A DNA stretch of 38,133 bases from assembly GCA_905234705.1 (NCBI GenBank), contig CAJOIB010000042.1:1-38133 (forward strand), written 5' to 3'. The notes beneath the pieces are model-generated. The model was not told the origin of the DNA. It saw only the letters and a program-made list of their open reading frames with translations, and did not search any database. This document shows, one piece after another, positions 1 to 5,943 of the stretch. The stretch's first letter is position 1; every line of letters starts with the position of its first letter. This stretch comes from an uncultured Selenomonadaceae bacterium. GTDB lineage: Bacteria; Bacillota; Negativicutes; Selenomonadales; Selenomonadaceae. The position numbers and the translations under genes were made by a program.

Positions 1-135
1 GTAGTTCAGGTAGTGGCGTGAAGTGGAAGGCTGCCCGTTATCGTAAACCGCATTGACGCCGTTATTTTTAATGATATTGGCGGCAAGGGCGATGTGGTCG
101 GCGTGGGGGTGGCTCAGGATAAGTTTATCGATGTA
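1..135 (-). pseudogene. Remnant of a metallo-beta-lactamase-fold hydrolase (ComEC-like MBL domain), N-terminus missing
   Basis: Read on the minus strand, this open frame encodes about 45 residues containing LSHPHADH, the HxHxDH zinc-binding motif of the metallo-beta-lactamase fold. The part after the motif (AVYDNGQPSTSRHYLNY) looks like the MBL domain of ComEC-type proteins. The frame is closed upstream by TGA at 136-138 and has no ATG, GTG or TTG between that stop and the motif. The 60-90 residues that normally precede HxHxDH are therefore absent here. The frame continues past base 1, so the rest is outside the window. I read it as a 5'-truncated remnant downstream of the superoxide reductase. 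A frameshift with the N-terminus elsewhere is less likely, because the SOR terminator sits immediately upstream. Confidence 0.7.
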
Positions 136-155
136 TCATTGCGATAAAATATTTG

Positions 156-190
156 CAAAAAGAATAAGTTGCCGTTATTAACAGCAACTT
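156..190 (-). terminator. Intrinsic terminator of the superoxide reductase gene
   Basis: On the minus strand, AAGTTGCTGTT-AAT-AACGGCAACTT forms an 11-bp stem (one T:G pair) with a 3-nt loop. It is followed by ATTCTTTTTG. It lies 22 bases after the stop codon at 213. Confidence 0.8.
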
Positions 191-212
191 CAATAAAAAT
201 TTTTAGAACGGA

Positions 213-593
213 TTAAATTTTTACCATCCAAAGTCCGTGGAGGTTACAATATTCGTAGGCAGCGATTGGAGTATCGTCTTCCGCGATAAAAAATGTAGCT
301 TCGGGCTTATCGGCTGGCTTAAGGTAACGGTGTTGCCCGCCTTTTTTCGTTTGCAAATAAATCCATTGGATAAGGTGAGCGTCAGTCATTGGGTGCGCGA
401 TGCTACCAACTTTGACAGAAATTTTATTGCCGTCTACTTCGACCACGGGAACGTGTTTTTCTTGTGCGGCGTCGGTAGTATTTGCGGTTAAGACTTTCAT
501 TGGCTCGCCGTTGCAGAAAATTTCGGCGGCGTCTTTATTAATCAGCATTACTAAAGTTTTATCAGCGCCGATTAAGATTCTTCCGTTTGACAT
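213..593 (-). CDS. Superoxide reductase (neelaredoxin / desulfoferrodoxin C-terminal type)
   Basis: The protein has about 126 residues and is the one-domain SOR fold, which reduces superoxide to peroxide in the cytoplasm of anaerobes at a non-haem Fe(His)4Cys centre. The ligands are visible: EKHVPV (His near residue 47), HPMTDAH (His near 66 and 72) and YCNLHG (Cys and His near 115-118). The N-terminal stretch keeps the CNGEPM segment but lacks the extra cysteines of a desulforedoxin Fe site, so this is a centre-II-only enzyme. The ORF track starts at 626, but I prefer the ATG at 593. It has GGAGTG seven bases upstream, and the extra 11 residues do not resemble the family. It is monocistronic, with its own terminator at 156-190. 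Confidence 0.93.
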   Translation of the reverse strand: MSNGRILIGADKTLVMLINKDAAEIFCNGEPMKVLTANTTDAAQEKHVPVVEVDGNKISVKVGSIAHPMTDAHLIQWIYLQTKKGGQHRYLKPADKPEATFFIAEDDTPIAAYEYCNLHGLWMVKI

Positions 594-601
594 AAATATC
601 A

Positions 602-660
602 CTCCAATAAGTTTTTTATTCGGCATTTCTTTCTTTTTGTAAAAAGCAAGAAACGCCTAG
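602..660. repeat. Imperfect hairpin followed by GCAAAGAAAGAAAA, related to 26313-26350
   Basis: TTTCTTTCTTTTTG-TAAAAAGCAAGAAA folds into an imperfect A/T-rich hairpin and is followed by AGCAAAGAAAGAAAAAC. The arrangement (CTTTCTTTT, short loop, AAAAGAAAG, then GCAAAGAAAA) recurs in a perfect form at 26313-26350. It lies in the 5' region of the superoxide reductase gene. It could be a degenerate copy of a dispersed repeat or simple A/T-rich coincidence. Confidence 0.35.
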
Positions 661-788
661 CAAAGAAAGAAAAACAGATGTAAATTGGTCGTGGAAATCC
701 TTGACTTTGTATGTATTTTAATGGAAGATTTTTCCAATGGCAAGTATTTTTAAAGGATATTTTATGGCGGCGGTGAAATAGTTAATCC

Positions 789-818
789 TTGACAATAAAG
801 GCGGCGGTGTTGTAAAAT
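789..818 (+). promoter_or_regulatory. Candidate sigma-70-type promoter before yceD
   Basis: A consensus TTGACA (789-794) is followed 18 bases later by TAAAAT (813-818). The -10 box overlaps the ATG of the yceD ORF (817). If this promoter is used, transcription would start inside the annotated gene, near its in-frame GTG at 826. The box is good but its position conflicts with the chosen start, so this may be chance. Confidence 0.4.
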
Positions 819-1290
819 GCTCAACGTGCAGATTTGCAGGGGCGGTACTTTGCCCTTCAAGTTCAATTTATCAGCTCAAAATTTTTGCGGCGATAATTTT
901 TTAGATAGCGGTAAATTTATTGGCGATATTAAAATCTCCGGCGAAATCTACAATGACGGTTTGAAAGTCGTTGCCCGCGGCAAAATTATTTGCAGAAAAA
1001 TTTTCAACTGCGACCGATGCTTAACCGAGGCGACAGAAAATCAGATTATCGACTTCGACGAAGAAATTAATCGCGCAGATATTATCGACGAAACTGTTGA
1101 TATTACTGAACTTATTCGAGATACGCTCATTGTCAGCCAGCCGATTCAAAATCTGTGCAAGGCTGATTGTAAAGGGCTGTGTCCTGTCTGCGGAAAAAAT
1201 TTGAATGACGGCGAGTGTAATTGTAACAGGTTTTGTGTTGACCCGAGACTTGCACCGTTATTGAATTTCAAATCAATCGAGGAGGTGTAA
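817..1290 (+). CDS. yceD: YceD/DUF177 family protein (23S rRNA accumulation)
   Basis: This 157-residue protein of the YceD family is almost always encoded immediately upstream of rpmF and is linked to 23S rRNA/large-subunit accumulation. The sequence shows a CDRC pair around residues 67-70 and a C-terminal cysteine knuckle (CKADCKGLCPVCGK followed by CNC), as expected for a zinc-binding DUF177 protein. The ATG start gives the family-typical opening (MLNVQI followed by LPFKF), but its ribosome-binding site is poor and a -10-like box overlaps it. rpmF follows after 3 bases, and GGAGGTG inside the end of this gene serves as its ribosome-binding site. Confidence 0.88.
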   Translation: MLNVQICRGGTLPFKFNLSAQNFCGDNFLDSGKFIGDIKISGEIYNDGLKVVARGKIICRKIFNCDRCLTEATENQIIDFDEEINRADIIDETVDITELIRDTLIVSQPIQNLCKADCKGLCPVCGKNLNDGECNCNRFCVDPRLAPLLNFKSIEEV

Positions 1291-1293
1291 ACT

Positions 1294-1451
1294 TTGGCAG
1301 CACCTAAAAGAAAGACAGACGCCGTGCGAATTGGAAGTTGGAAACTCCGAACTATGTAAAATGTCCGAGATGCCACGAACCAAAACTCCCGCACCATGTG
1401 TGCCTGGAATGCGGTTACTATGACGGCAGAGAAGTCATTGAAACGGCTTGA
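1294..1451 (+). pseudogene. rpmF: 50S ribosomal protein L32, frame broken by a short internal deletion
   Basis: This gene is absent from the ORF track because its frame is broken. TTG at 1294 (ribosome-binding site GGAGGTG) opens with MAAPKRKT, the exact N-terminus of L32. From 1320 the reading continues in another frame as RRANWKLETPNYVKCPRC, followed by LECGYY, the zinc-ribbon core, and ends at TGA 1449-1451. Between the halves, about 5-6 residues of the usual SKARRDK-like segment are missing and the frame shifts by an amount that fits a 19 or 22 nt deletion. The original can be reconstructed with GACA on both sides of the lost segment. The rest of the protein looks fully conserved, so the event is recent or is an assembly error. 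L32 is a normal ribosome component, and an intact copy would be needed elsewhere. Confidence 0.85.
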
Positions 1452-1470
1452 GGATAGCGGAAATTGTTGG

Positions 1471-1500
1471 GCAGGCATTTAAAAACCTGCTCATTTTTTT
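1471..1500 (+). terminator. Weak terminator or attenuator between rpmF and plsX
   Basis: GCAGG (1471-1475) pairs with CCTGC (1486-1490) and is followed by TCATTTTTTT. The stem has only 5 bp and a 10-nt loop. It lies inside what is normally one transcript (yceD-rpmF-plsX), so it may give partial read-through. Confidence 0.5.
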
Positions 1501-1517
1501 GTTATGGAGAATGTTAA

Positions 1518-2543
1518 ATGAAAATTGCAGTTGACGCGATGGGCGGCGATAATGCTCCTGAGCAAATCGTCAAGGGCGCACTTGAAGCGGTTAAAAAATA
1601 TTCCTGCGAAATCATTTTGGTTGGCGACGAATCTAAAATTCGCGAAGTCCTGCGCGAAGAAAACGATTGGGAAAAATTTCCGCTGACCATAAAACATACC
1701 ACGGAAATTATCGAAATGGGAGAACATCCGGCTGACGCGGTTCGCAATAAAAAGAATTCGTCCGTCGTGGTCGCTACAAAAATGGTTAAGGATGGCGAAT
1801 GTGACGCGGTACTTTCAGCCGGTTCAACGGGCGCGGCAGTTGCGGCGGCTCAATTAATTTTAAAGCGCATTCACGGCATTGGTCGCCCCGCCATTGCTAC
1901 GCCAATTCCAACTCCCAAAGGCGTTACGCTACTTTTAGACAGCGGCGCGAATGTTGACAGCAAACCCGAACATCTTGTTCAAAGCGGAATTATGGGCGCG
2001 CTTTACGCCGAACACGTTTTAGGCAAAAAAAATCCTAAAGTTGGCTTGCTGAATATCGGCGAAGAGGAAACTAAGGGCAACGAACAGGCTAAGGAAACTT
2101 ACCAGATTTTTAAAAATATGAAGACGATAAATTTTGCGGGCAATGCTGAAGGGCGCGATATTCCAACGGGCGATTTTGACGTTATTGTTTGCGACGGTTT
2201 TGTTGGCAATGTGGTTTTGAAATTCGGCGAAGGGCTTGCTAATACGATTTTCAAGCTGATTAAAGAATCGATTGACAACGGCGGCTTGGCGGCGAAATTG
2301 GGTGCGATGATGTTAATGCCGACGCTCAAAGATTTAGCTAAAAGGCTTGACGCATCGGAATATGGCGGCGCTCCGCTGTTGGGCGTGAATGGCTATTGTA
2401 TAATTGCGCATGGCAGTTCGGATTCAAAATCTATTTGCAGTGCTATCGGCGTTGCCAATGGTTATATTCAGAGCAATGTTTTGGGGCATATTAAATCGGC
2501 GCTTGAGCAAGAAGAATTACTTCCCAAGGGCAAACGTGATTGA
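1518..2543 (+). CDS. plsX: Phosphate acyltransferase PlsX
   Basis: This 341-residue cytoplasmic, membrane-associated enzyme makes acyl-phosphate from acyl-ACP for the PlsY step of phosphatidic acid synthesis. The N-terminus MKIAVDAMGGDNAPE is the family signature. SAGSTGA (about residue 101) and the GEGLANTIFK region near 245 are also typical, and the length is standard. The ATG at 1518 has GGAGA nine bases upstream. The rpmF-plsX-fab order is the classical Gram-positive fatty-acid cluster. The stop codon is embedded in the promoter of the next gene. Confidence 0.97.
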   Translation: MKIAVDAMGGDNAPEQIVKGALEAVKKYSCEIILVGDESKIREVLREENDWEKFPLTIKHTTEIIEMGEHPADAVRNKKNSSVVVATKMVKDGECDAVLSAGSTGAAVAAAQLILKRIHGIGRPAIATPIPTPKGVTLLLDSGANVDSKPEHLVQSGIMGALYAEHVLGKKNPKVGLLNIGEEETKGNEQAKETYQIFKNMKTINFAGNAEGRDIPTGDFDVIVCDGFVGNVVLKFGEGLANTIFKLIKESIDNGGLAAKLGAMMLMPTLKDLAKRLDASEYGGAPLLGVNGYCIIAHGSSDSKSICSAIGVANGYIQSNVLGHIKSALEQEELLPKGKRD

Positions 2544-2568
2544 AATAAAAATTTGCGCAGGTTATAAT
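2540..2568 (+). promoter_or_regulatory. Promoter for fabK
   Basis: TTGAAA (2540-2545), a 17-base spacer, then a perfect TATAAT (2563-2568). The -35 box overlaps the plsX stop codon. The expected start point is near 2575, just before GAGGAGG, giving a very short leader for fabK and a fabK-fabD transcript independent of plsX. Confidence 0.75.
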
Positions 2569-2592
2569 ACAGATAGTGAGGAGGAAGACTGA

Positions 2593-3552
2593 ATGTTTGA
2601 AAATAACGTAATCTGTAAGCTACTAAACATTAAGTACCCGATATTTCAAGGCGGAATGGCGTGGATAGGCACGGCGGAGTTGGCGTCGGCGGTATCGAAT
2701 GCTGGTGGTTTAGGGCTAATCGGCGCGGGACATATGCCGCCCGATGTTTTGCGAAAAGAAATTCAAAAGTGCAAAGGTTGGACGGATAAACCTTTCGGCG
2801 TGAATATTATGTTAATGTCGCCGTTTGTCAAGGAAGTAATGCAGGTCGTAATTGACGAGCGCGTCAAAGTTGTTACGACGGGCGCGGGCAATCCTGGTGA
2901 ATATGTTCCTGCGCTGAAAGAAATTGGCGCAAAAGTTATTCCGGTTATAGCGAGTGTTGCGTTGGCTAAGCGCTTGGTAAAATCTGGCGCGGACGCGGTT
3001 ATTGCTGAGGGCTGTGAATCTGGCGGGCATATCGGCGAAATTTCCACAATGCCGTTAATTCCTCAAGTTGTCGATGCGGTTGAAGTTCCGGTTATTGCGG
3101 CGGGCGGATTTGGTGACAGTCGCGGCTTGGCGGCGGCGTTTGCATTGGGCGCTCATGCTATTCAAATGGGCACGCGCTTTGTACTCAGCAAAGAATGTAT
3201 TGCTCACCCGAATTATAAAAATATCGTACTCAAGGCGAAAGATCGCTCAACCGTTGTCACCGGCAGAACTTTGGGGCATCCTGCGCGAGTCATAGCGAAT
3301 AAATTAACGCGCACTTACCTTGAAATGGAAGCGGCGGGCGCGTCGGCTGAAGAACTCGAAAAGCTGGGCGTAGGCAGTTTGCACAAAGCCACGCACGAAG
3401 GCGACGTTGAAAATGGCTCGGTTATGATTGGGCAAATTTCCGGTATGCTTGAAGATATTAAGACTGTCAAGGAGATTATTGACGATATTGTTAATGGTTT
3501 ACCGGCGGCTGTGTCGAATCTTCAGAGCAATTATTTAGGGGATAGGGAATAG
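2593..3552 (+). CDS. fabK: Enoyl-[acyl-carrier-protein] reductase II, FabK
   Basis: This 319-residue FMN-dependent TIM-barrel enzyme of the FabK/nitronate monooxygenase family catalyses the last reduction of each fatty-acid elongation cycle. The visible family features are PIFQGGMAWIG near residue 16, NAGGLGLIGAG near 37, the glycine-rich GGFGDSRGLAAAFALGA segment near residue 172 and AIQMGTRF. FabK replaces FabI in many Firmicutes, and its place between plsX and fabD supports the fatty-acid role over nitronate oxidation. GAGGAGG lies upstream of the ATG. The last four codons (GDRE) and the stop lie inside the dispersed GGGATTAG-type repeat listed below, so the C-terminal tail may have been rewritten by that repeat. 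Confidence 0.95.
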   Translation: MFENNVICKLLNIKYPIFQGGMAWIGTAELASAVSNAGGLGLIGAGHMPPDVLRKEIQKCKGWTDKPFGVNIMLMSPFVKEVMQVVIDERVKVVTTGAGNPGEYVPALKEIGAKVIPVIASVALAKRLVKSGADAVIAEGCESGGHIGEISTMPLIPQVVDAVEVPVIAAGGFGDSRGLAAAFALGAHAIQMGTRFVLSKECIAHPNYKNIVLKAKDRSTVVTGRTLGHPARVIANKLTRTYLEMEAAGASAEELEKLGVGSLHKATHEGDVENGSVMIGQISGMLEDIKTVKEIIDDIVNGLPAAVSNLQSNYLGDRE

Positions 3553-3602
3553 AGACCAGGGGCTAGTGTTCAGATTCTAACCACTAATCCCCAATCCCTA
3601 AA
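3537..3602. repeat. Dispersed GGGATTAG/GGGGCTAG intergenic repeat, copy A
   Basis: AGGGGATAGGGAATAG, then CAGGGGCTAGTGTTCAG, then an inverted counterpart CCACTAATCCCCAATCCCT. The left arm matches copy B (32211-32247, read on the minus strand), which has GGGATTAGCGATTAGGGG, CTAGGGATTAG and TGTTCA. The inverted half allows a hairpin. It begins inside the fabK C-terminus and fills the fabK-fabD gap. Confidence 0.6.
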
Positions 3603-3627
3603 AAACAACCGAAGGGAGTTTTTTTCA

Positions 3628-4560
3628 ATGGGCAAATTAGCAATGGTCTTTCCTGGGCAGGGCGCGCAGTTCATCGGCATGGGCAAAGATTTTTATGACA
3701 ACTTCGACGCCGCTAAAAAACTTTTCGACGAAGCGGACGATACGCTTGGTTATTCGATTAAAAAAATGTGCTTTGAAGGCTCGGAAGACGATTTGAAATT
3801 AACGGCGAATACGCAACCGGCGATTTTGATTGTCAGCGTGATAGCGGCTGAACTTTTGAAGGCTGAAGGCGTTGAAGCTGAAGTTGCGGGCGGTCACAGT
3901 TTGGGCGAATATTCTGCGCTGGTGGCGGCTGGCGCATTGAAATTCAGCGACGCGGTAATGTTGGTTCATAAGCGCGGACAATTTATGCAGGAAGCCGTAC
4001 CGGTTGGCGAAGGCGCTATGGCGGCGATTATTGGGCTGGACGATAAAGTTATTGTCGACGCTTGCAATGAAATTTCCAACGCGGTTCAAGCGGTGAATTT
4101 TAATTGTCCTGGGCAAACGGTTATAGCCGGAACTGTGGCGGGCGTTGAAGCGGCTGTTGAAAAATTGAAAGCCGCCGGTGCGAAAAAGGCTGTGATTTTG
4201 CCGGTTAGCGCGCCTTTCCATAGCACGCTTATGAAACCTGCCGCTGAAAAACTTTCCATTGAACTTGATAAAACTGAAATTCACGATGCGGCTTTTCCGA
4301 TTGCGGCGAATTTTACCGGCGAATTGGAAAACGCGGCGGCTGACATTAAAAATAATCTCGTCGCGCAGGCGGATAATCCCGTCAAATGGATTGATTGCGT
4401 GCAGGCTATGAAAAATTTTGGCGCTGATACTTTCATTGAGTGCGGTCCTGGTAAAACTTTGTGCGGATTTAATCGCCGTATCGATAAGCAGCTGCAAAGT
4501 TTCAACGTCGAAGATTTGTCCAGCTTGCAAAAGACTATCGAGGCGGTTAAGCGTGTTTAA
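3628..4560 (+). CDS. fabD: Malonyl-CoA:ACP transacylase FabD
   Basis: This 310-residue enzyme moves the malonyl group from CoA to acyl-carrier protein. FPGQGAQ near residue 9, the nucleophile elbow GGHSLGEYSA (Ser near residue 92), QAVNFNCPGQ near 156 and the catalytic His in PVSAPFHST near 198 are all present. Length is standard. GAAGGGAG lies upstream of the ATG. acpP and fabF do not follow as in many Firmicutes. The next gene overlaps the stop and encodes a VOC protein. Confidence 0.97.
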   Translation: MGKLAMVFPGQGAQFIGMGKDFYDNFDAAKKLFDEADDTLGYSIKKMCFEGSEDDLKLTANTQPAILIVSVIAAELLKAEGVEAEVAGGHSLGEYSALVAAGALKFSDAVMLVHKRGQFMQEAVPVGEGAMAAIIGLDDKVIVDACNEISNAVQAVNFNCPGQTVIAGTVAGVEAAVEKLKAAGAKKAVILPVSAPFHSTLMKPAAEKLSIELDKTEIHDAAFPIAANFTGELENAAADIKNNLVAQADNPVKWIDCVQAMKNFGADTFIECGPGKTLCGFNRRIDKQLQSFNVEDLSSLQKTIEAVKRV

Positions 4561-4936
4561 ATTCGACCATAGCAATTTACACGTTATGGATTTAGAGCGC
4601 AGTATAAAATTTTACGAAGAGGCGCTTGACTTTACCGAAATTACCCGCCTTGAAACGCCAAGTTTTATTTTCGCTTATTTGGGCGATTCTTACCGCAGCG
4701 AACACGTTTTAGAATTGCAGTTAGTCAAAAATCGCAGAGCGCCCTACAGCCTCGGCGACAGCAATTTCCATTTGGCATTCACCGCCGCCAATTTCAAAAA
4801 AGCTTACGCCAAACATAAAAAAATGAATTGCATTGACAAAGAATATATTAATTTTGGAATTTATTGGATTAGAGACCCTGACGGCTATTTGATTGAGATT
4901 TTGTCTGAGAAGTGGGAAATGGGGCGTCAACCTTGA
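4553..4936 (+). CDS. VOC (glyoxalase/dioxygenase) superfamily protein
   Basis: This is a protein of about 127 residues with one vicinal-oxygen-chelate module pair. HSNLHVMDLERSIKFYEEALDF is the typical first beta-alpha-beta unit with the metal His, and RDPDGYLIEILSEKW is the typical C-terminal strand with the metal Glu. These match lactoylglutathione lyase-like proteins. The ORF track begins at 4418, inside fabD. I choose GTG at 4553, which overlaps the fabD stop by 8 bases and places the family's opening residues (FKFDH) at the N-terminus, with GAGGCGG upstream. The substrate is unknown. Methylglyoxal detoxification is possible, but the sequence does not establish it. Confidence 0.85.
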   Translation: MFKFDHSNLHVMDLERSIKFYEEALDFTEITRLETPSFIFAYLGDSYRSEHVLELQLVKNRRAPYSLGDSNFHLAFTAANFKKAYAKHKKMNCIDKEYINFGIYWIRDPDGYLIEILSEKWEMGRQP

Positions 4937-5064
4937 AAAAAATTTTAATAGTAGCGTTAATTTTAATCGCCACAATGGCAACGGCTTGGGCACGTGCACT
5001 TTTTGACACGCGCGAAGAAGCTATTCAAAAAGGTTATCGTCCGTGCGGGAATTGCAGACCGTAA
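4933..5064 (+). CDS. Small secreted protein with an Ada-like CxxC tail (43 residues)
   Basis: This gene is too short for the ORF track. TTG at 4933 overlaps the VOC stop. It encodes MKKILIVALILIATMATAWA, a textbook signal peptide, followed by only about 22 residues, ALFDTREEAIQKGYRPCGNCRP. The tail resembles one half of the Ada-type zinc-binding motif (EA...GYRPCxxC.P) found at the ends of some secreted nucleases. The mature peptide has just two cysteines and would need a partner or a dimer to hold a metal. It may be a truncated remnant of a longer secreted nuclease-like protein or a genuine mini-protein. It sits between the VOC gene and recR in the same transcript. Confidence 0.6.
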   Translation: MKKILIVALILIATMATAWARALFDTREEAIQKGYRPCGNCRP

Positions 5065-5073
5065 GGTGAAAAT

Positions 5074-5673
5074 ATGAGTTCAAAAGCTATGGCGAATCTC
5101 AAGGAGTCGCTAATGAAATTGCCGGGCGTCGGTGCGAAAACTGCCGCTCGGCTTGCTTATCATATCGTCGAAATGAAGGCTGAAGACGTTGAAAATCTCG
5201 CCTATGCCATTAAAAATATCAAAGCCGAAACGCACTCCTGCTCGATATGTTTTAACACGATTGACAAAGACAGCGATATTTGCGACATTTGCGCCTCGGA
5301 TAAACGCGACGGACAAACTATTTGCGTTGTCAAGGATTCCAAAGATTTGGACGCGATTGAACGCGCAGGATTTTACACGGGCAAATATCACGTGACTGGC
5401 GGCTTAATTTCACCGATGGCGGGCGTCACGCAGGAAGATATTAAACTCAAGGAATTGGTTCAGCGCGTTTACGAAAATGACATTCACGAAGTTATCCTTG
5501 CACTTGATCCGAATGTTGAAGGGACTGCAACGGCTCATTTTATCGCGAAACTTTTAAAACCTTTCGGCGTCAAAGTTACGAAACTCGCGCAGGGCATGGC
5601 GGTTGGCGCGGATTTTGCCGGTACTGACAGCGTAACCATTGCGCGGGCGATTGAAAACCGCGTGCCGATTTGA
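5074..5673 (+). CDS. recR: Recombination mediator RecR
   Basis: This 199-residue partner of RecF/RecO loads RecA at gaps. It shows the helix-hairpin-helix LPGVGAKTAARLAYH (residues 14-28), a four-cysteine zinc finger (CSIC and CDIC, about 58-75), a TOPRIM domain from ICVVKDSKD onwards with the YHVTGGLISPMAGV loop, and the C-terminal Walker-like end. The ATG at 5074 has AAGGTGA upstream. It is followed after 12 bases by bofA, a conserved Firmicute pair. Confidence 0.96.
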   Translation: MSSKAMANLKESLMKLPGVGAKTAARLAYHIVEMKAEDVENLAYAIKNIKAETHSCSICFNTIDKDSDICDICASDKRDGQTICVVKDSKDLDAIERAGFYTGKYHVTGGLISPMAGVTQEDIKLKELVQRVYENDIHEVILALDPNVEGTATAHFIAKLLKPFGVKVTKLAQGMAVGADFAGTDSVTIARAIENRVPI

Positions 5674-5685
5674 AGGGGGATTGTT

Positions 5686-5937
5686 ATGGTTAATTTTGAT
5701 ATAGAAATGTTCGCCGGTCCGGTCATTGGGATAGTTGTCATTCTGGTTTTGATTCAGCTGGTGTCGTTGCCTTACTGGCTCTTGAAAAACAGTCTTATCG
5801 GCGCGGTTATGCTTTACATTTTTAATTTCATCGGCATTTTCACAATAAAAATCACGTTCATTCACTGCCTAATCGTGGGCGTGTGCGGCGTGCCTGGGCT
5901 TGTGATTCTGCTGATTTATTTAAATTTTTTCAAGTAG
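5686..5937 (+). CDS. bofA: BofA family membrane protein
   Basis: An 83-residue protein with two hydrophobic segments (about residues 10-33 and 38-80). Its C-terminal part VGVCGVPGLVILLIY is the BofA signature. In Bacillus, BofA inhibits SpoIVFB processing of pro-sigma-K. Homologues also occur in Firmicutes that are not known to sporulate. Position directly after recR is the conserved arrangement. The ATG has AGGGGGA upstream. Its function here cannot be told from the window, because no sporulation genes are present. Confidence 0.88.
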   Translation: MVNFDIEMFAGPVIGIVVILVLIQLVSLPYWLLKNSLIGAVMLYIFNFIGIFTIKITFIHCLIVGVCGVPGLVILLIYLNFFK

Positions 5938-5943
5938 GACGTT

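Noticed and set aside
2404-2592. 62-residue plus-strand ORF over the plsX end and the fabK leader
   Set aside because: It lies in an alternative frame of plsX, and its 3' part is the fabK promoter and ribosome-binding site. No family resemblance.
3799-4575. 258-residue antisense ORF inside fabD
   Set aside because: Shadow of fabD; Arg/Asn-rich low-complexity composition and no motifs.
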